Of a stretch of DNA of 12,129 bases, positions 9,205 through 12,129 are shown in pieces. A program made the position numbers and the translations under genes. The stretch spans positions 1 to 12,129 of the forward strand of contig CAYMKL010000177.1 of NCBI GenBank assembly GCA_964390805.1, given 5' to 3'. Source of the stretch: CAYMKL01 sp964390805. GTDB taxonomy: Bacteria > Chloroflexota > Anaerolineae > VGOG01. How positions within the stretch are numbered: position 1 is the first letter of the stretch; each line of letters starts with the position of its first letter. The notes beneath the pieces were generated by a model that made no database searches, was not told the DNA's origin, and saw only the letters and a program-made list of their open reading frames with translations.

Positions 9205-11077
9205 TGCTCTTTCCCTCCTCTTTTGGAAGTGTGAAATAGAACGTGCTGCCTTTGCCAACCTCTGATTCCACCCAGACGCTCCCGCCACTGGTCTCGACGA
9301 TCTTCTTCACCAGCGCCAGTCCGACGCCAGTGCTTTCGAGCTCGTCGCGCGGTGTCAGCGTCTGGAACATCTGAAACACTTTGTCATGGTACTTCTCTTC
9401 GATTCCGGGGCCGTTGTCGGCCACGCTGAACAGCCAATGGTCTCCTTCATCCACACAGCCCACTCTTATCCACCCTTGCGACTTGTCCATGAATTTGACC
9501 GCGTTGTCCAACAGGTTCTGAAAGACCTGCTCCAGGCGGGTTCGCTCCCCCACCAAGGTGGGCAATTCGCTTTCAGCGGTTACCTGGATGTGCTCTGGTG
9601 GGTCCAACAACTCTATCGCCTCTTGCAGTAGTTGGTTCAGGTCTACGCTTCTCTCTCTTTCTACCACACGCCCGACTCGTGAATACTGAAGGATGCCCTC
9701 GATGAGGTTGTGCATGCGCTTTGCCCGGCCGATCAGCAGACTTATCATTTCTTGGCCATGCTTGTCGAGGGCGTTCGTATAGTCGGCCGAGATCCACTGG
9801 GCCAACTGGACGACGCCCCGCAGCGGCGCTTTCAGGTCGTGGGAGGCAACGTAGACGAAGTCTCTGAGTTCCCTGTTGGTCGCTTCGAGTTCGATAGTGC
9901 GCTCGATGACTCGCTGCTCAAGCTCCTCATTCAACTGCCGGATCTCTTGCTCTGCTTGCCGCAGGCTGGCAATCATCTGGTTGAACGTGGCGGCCAGTTG
10001 GCCCACCTCATCCTGCTCCTCTACCGCAACTTCTTGATGGAGATCGCCCGTACGAGCAATCGTTCGGGTGACTTCCACCAGGCGTTGAATGGGATGGGTG
10101 ACGCTCCGCGCCATCAGGACAGTGACCGTCGTCGCCATTCCGATGGCCGCCAGCAAGACAACCAAGGTGACAGAGGCGATCCTGCTCACAGGGGCAAAAA
10201 CCTCGGCCCGCTCTTGCTCCACCACGATACCCCAGCCCGATTGTCCCCCCATCGGACTGTATGAAGCCAACATGGTGCGGTCACTGACGGGGTCGGCGTA
10301 TTCGGTCTGCCCCTGATAGCCAGCGAGAACCGGCCTCAACTCTGGCGCCAGCGGTTGTCCAATGTAGGCGCGGTCTGGATGGGCAATAATGGCGCCCTCC
10401 TGCGAAACGACATAGGCTCGTCCCGTTTGCCCAATTTGGATTTCGTCTATCCTGCGCCAGATATCCCGCAAATCTATTTCAGCCACCACAATCTGCCTCG
10501 ACTGTCCTTGCTCGAGCGCGGTGGGGATGCCCATATAGATGACGGGAACCTGGTCAGCCCCCACAATGTTAGTGGCCGATAGGAACAGCCCTCCGCTACT
10601 CGCCGCTTCGTGGGCCGTTGACACTTCATCTGTCAGCGGGATGGGAGAGCGGTTGATGATTTCCGTGATGTCTTGAATAGCCAGCAAACCTTCCAGGGAG
10701 TCGGCCAGATGTATCAGGAGATGCCCCTCGCTGTCGAACAGATAGAGCGCGCGGTAGGTGAGGGGAGAGGCGAGACGCAGTTCCAGCATCGCCCGCGCCT
10801 GGAGAGGGAGCATGGCATTGGATGCTCCTAACTGATACGTGAACAGCCGCACGTTGCCCCAGATGCTGTTGAATTGTATGTTGATGTCTTTGGCAACCAG
10901 CGTGGCTAGTTGGTCATTGCGCTGATTCACCTCATGTCGCACGCCTGCTCGCCCGGTGCGAAACGACAGGACGCCCAGCAAAGCCAGAAAGAACAGCGTC
11001 GTGACGATGCTGGAGACTAGCAACCTGCGGCGCAGCTTTTTGCCCCACCAATTCCTGACCCGACGGATGAGTTGCAT
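9191..11077 (-). CDS. Membrane sensor histidine kinase with Cache-like periplasmic domain
   Basis: This 628-residue kinase has a basic N-terminus, a first membrane helix at about 19-39, a roughly 260-residue extracytoplasmic region and a second helix at about 301-322. The outer region resembles a double Cache fold (AYVVSQEGAIIAHPD at 221-235 is typical of such sensors). HAMP (about 323-375), a coiled coil (about 370-405), HisKA with H413 in ASHDLKAPLRG, and a HATPase_c domain follow. The ATPase keeps NLLDNAVKF (521-529), DNGPGI (554-559) and GVGLAL (584-589). The HisKA style is that of phytochrome-like kinases that pair with Rcp1-type receivers, which matches the next gene. Its ATG follows the stop of the lipoprotein gene with no gap (TAAATG), so the two proteins may sense together. 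Confidence 0.94.
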   Translation of the reverse strand: MQLIRRVRNWWGKKLRRRLLVSSIVTTLFFLALLGVLSFRTGRAGVRHEVNQRNDQLATLVAKDINIQFNSIWGNVRLFTYQLGASNAMLPLQARAMLELRLASPLTYRALYLFDSEGHLLIHLADSLEGLLAIQDITEIINRSPIPLTDEVSTAHEAASSGGLFLSATNIVGADQVPVIYMGIPTALEQGQSRQIVVAEIDLRDIWRRIDEIQIGQTGRAYVVSQEGAIIAHPDRAYIGQPLAPELRPVLAGYQGQTEYADPVSDRTMLASYSPMGGQSGWGIVVEQERAEVFAPVSRIASVTLVVLLAAIGMATTVTVLMARSVTHPIQRLVEVTRTIARTGDLHQEVAVEEQDEVGQLAATFNQMIASLRQAEQEIRQLNEELEQRVIERTIELEATNRELRDFVYVASHDLKAPLRGVVQLAQWISADYTNALDKHGQEMISLLIGRAKRMHNLIEGILQYSRVGRVVERERSVDLNQLLQEAIELLDPPEHIQVTAESELPTLVGERTRLEQVFQNLLDNAVKFMDKSQGWIRVGCVDEGDHWLFSVADNGPGIEEKYHDKVFQMFQTLTPRDELESTGVGLALVKKIVETSGGSVWVESEVGKGSTFYFTLPKEEGKSNEEH

Positions 11078-12100
11078 TTATTCACCCGGCACTTCTACCA
11101 CAATCTCACCAGCGATGATTTGCTGCTTCAATCCTTCCAATTGCTCTAACATCGCGTCTGTGACGAGGTTTTCATCAAAGGGGCCAAGCGACAAGCCTTC
11201 CTCTTCCAGCCCCAAAGAGCGGGTACCGGCCGCGAATTGGTCATTCATGACTTCCTCTACCAACGTCAGCACGGCTGTATCCACCCGTTTGGGACGATTG
11301 CCCACGACGTTACCAGGGGCGAGATAGCGTTGATCGCCGCTGGTGCCGATGGTCAATTTCCCTGCTTCCTTGGCCGCTTCGATGATGCCCAGGCCAGTCC
11401 GTCCAGCGCCATTGTAAATCACATCCACGCCCGCCTCATACTGGGCCAGAGCCAGAGATTTACCGACTTCTGGGTCGGTGAAGGTGCCAGCCAGATCGGA
11501 GACGACCTCGATGTTAAGCGAAGCGGCGCTATCCTGATAGGCGACGCCCTGCTCGAATCCGCTTTCAATGCGCCGGATGATCGAGATATCTACGCCGCCA
11601 ATAAAGCCTACCTTGTTGCTTTCCGTCAACATCGCGGCCAGGACGCCCATCAGGAAATCCCCCTCTTGTTCGCGATAGACAATGGAGGCGACGTTATCCC
11701 CTTCGGCCACGGTGTCTATGATGGCAAAGCTGCCATCGGGAAACTCTGCTGCTACCGTTCCGATGTAGCCCCCATTCTCGTAGCCGACCCCGATGATCAA
11801 GTCGTACTCCTGGCGGGCAAAGCGGCGCAGCGCTTCCAGATTGGCCTCGTCGGAAGTAAAGTCGACCGTCTCAAAGCGGATCCCGAATTGCTTTTGGGCC
11901 TCTTGCAAGCCCGTGTAGGCCGAGTCGTTAAACGACCGGTCGCCCAGACCTCCTCTGGCCAGGATCATCCCCACGTTTAGCACCCGCTGGCTGATGGATG
12001 GCTGCGATGCCCCCCCGCAACCACTCAACAGGGCCAGCAATAGGATGCCCCAGATCACTTTGGCTATACTTGATTTGTAACTACTCAGGCTACCCCTCAA
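11078..12100 (-). CDS. BMP/PnrA-family substrate-binding lipoprotein (start uncertain)
   Basis: This roughly 340-residue extracytoplasmic lipoprotein is of the BMP (TmpC/PnrA/Med) family, whose studied members bind nucleosides for ABC import. It has a signal helix (about 13-25) and a lipobox LSGC with Cys28, then the family motifs: GLGDRSFNDSAYTGL at 51-65, ASIVYREQEGDFLMGVLAA at 138-156, and VGFIGGVDISIIRRIESGF at 164-182. The ligand-contact region near SGDQRYLAPGNVVG (254-267) differs from the usual DSDQ pattern, so the ligand may differ. The first in-frame start in the window is TTG at 12100, with no clear ribosome site. The frame stays open to the window edge, so the true start could lie upstream. 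No permease or ATPase gene follows; a sensor kinase gene does, at zero spacing. Confidence 0.9.
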   Translation of the reverse strand: MRGSLSSYKSSIAKVIWGILLLALLSGCGGASQPSISQRVLNVGMILARGGLGDRSFNDSAYTGLQEAQKQFGIRFETVDFTSDEANLEALRRFARQEYDLIIGVGYENGGYIGTVAAEFPDGSFAIIDTVAEGDNVASIVYREQEGDFLMGVLAAMLTESNKVGFIGGVDISIIRRIESGFEQGVAYQDSAASLNIEVVSDLAGTFTDPEVGKSLALAQYEAGVDVIYNGAGRTGLGIIEAAKEAGKLTIGTSGDQRYLAPGNVVGNRPKRVDTAVLTLVEEVMNDQFAAGTRSLGLEEEGLSLGPFDENLVTDAMLEQLEGLKQQIIAGEIVVEVPGE

Positions 12101-12129
12101 GAGTACAAGGGATGAAGGGGTTGCCGGTC

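Noticed and set aside
9205..9288. Longer N-terminus for the Rcp1-like receiver
   Set aside because: The extra 28 residues overlap the kinase ATPase end and match no receiver. The ATG at 9204 has GGAGGG at proper spacing.
11237..11980. 247-residue plus-strand frame opposite the lipoprotein gene
   Set aside because: The minus strand encodes a clear BMP-family protein; the plus product looks like a shadow with no recognisable motif.

Overview
The window reads as accessory DNA from a signalling-rich environmental bacterium. The mix suggests a Chloroflexota-like or other filamentous or uncultured lineage: chloroplast-like group II intron, multi-domain hybrid kinase, Rcp1-type and HD-GYP response regulators, BMP lipoprotein, and dispersed CCTGAGC..TCGAAGG repeats. 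This assignment is an inference from gene style only; there is no rRNA or marker gene. Every gene I accept lies on the minus strand, so transcription runs from high to low coordinates.

Right half (12100 down to 7648): a tight four-gene unit. It encodes a BMP/PnrA-type substrate-binding lipoprotein, a membrane histidine kinase with a Cache-like sensor and HAMP, a stand-alone Rcp1-like receiver, and a receiver/HD-GYP protein predicted to hydrolyse cyclic di-GMP. Stops and starts touch, overlap by 14 nt, or lie 3 nt apart, so the unit looks like one operon that turns an extracytoplasmic ligand into a c-di-GMP change.

Middle (7647 to 3570): a 347-nt intergenic region holds a 144-bp non-autonomous element with terminal inverted repeats and a 10-bp target duplication, plus a separate imperfect hairpin. 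Below it lie a 1117-residue membrane hybrid kinase (TM-GAF-PAS-HisKA-HATPase-REC-REC-Hpt) and a receiver-only regulator whose start codon overlaps the kinase stop by one base.

Left-middle (3569 to 2305): decayed DNA. It contains a fragment of an IS701-like transposase and a truncated, frameshifted second copy of the HD-GYP gene 3' end. That copy is interrupted by a 167-bp inverted-repeat element flanked by a perfect 15-bp direct repeat. The intact paralogue at 7648 gives the uninterrupted sequence, so the insertion can be read base by base. A small intact receiver with Asn at the usual Thr/Ser switch position follows.

Left end (2021 to 1): the 5' and ORF-bearing part of a group II intron. 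It begins GTGCG eight bases after a terminator-like hairpin and runs off the window edge, so domains V and VI are not visible. Its maturase has an intact RT and X domain but stops where a DNA-binding/endonuclease tail would begin.

The main new observations are the two small inverted-repeat elements, the paralogue remnant that proves one insertion, a dispersed repeat expressed inside the kinase ATPase domain, and the ligand-binding lipoprotein/kinase/c-di-GMP operon.
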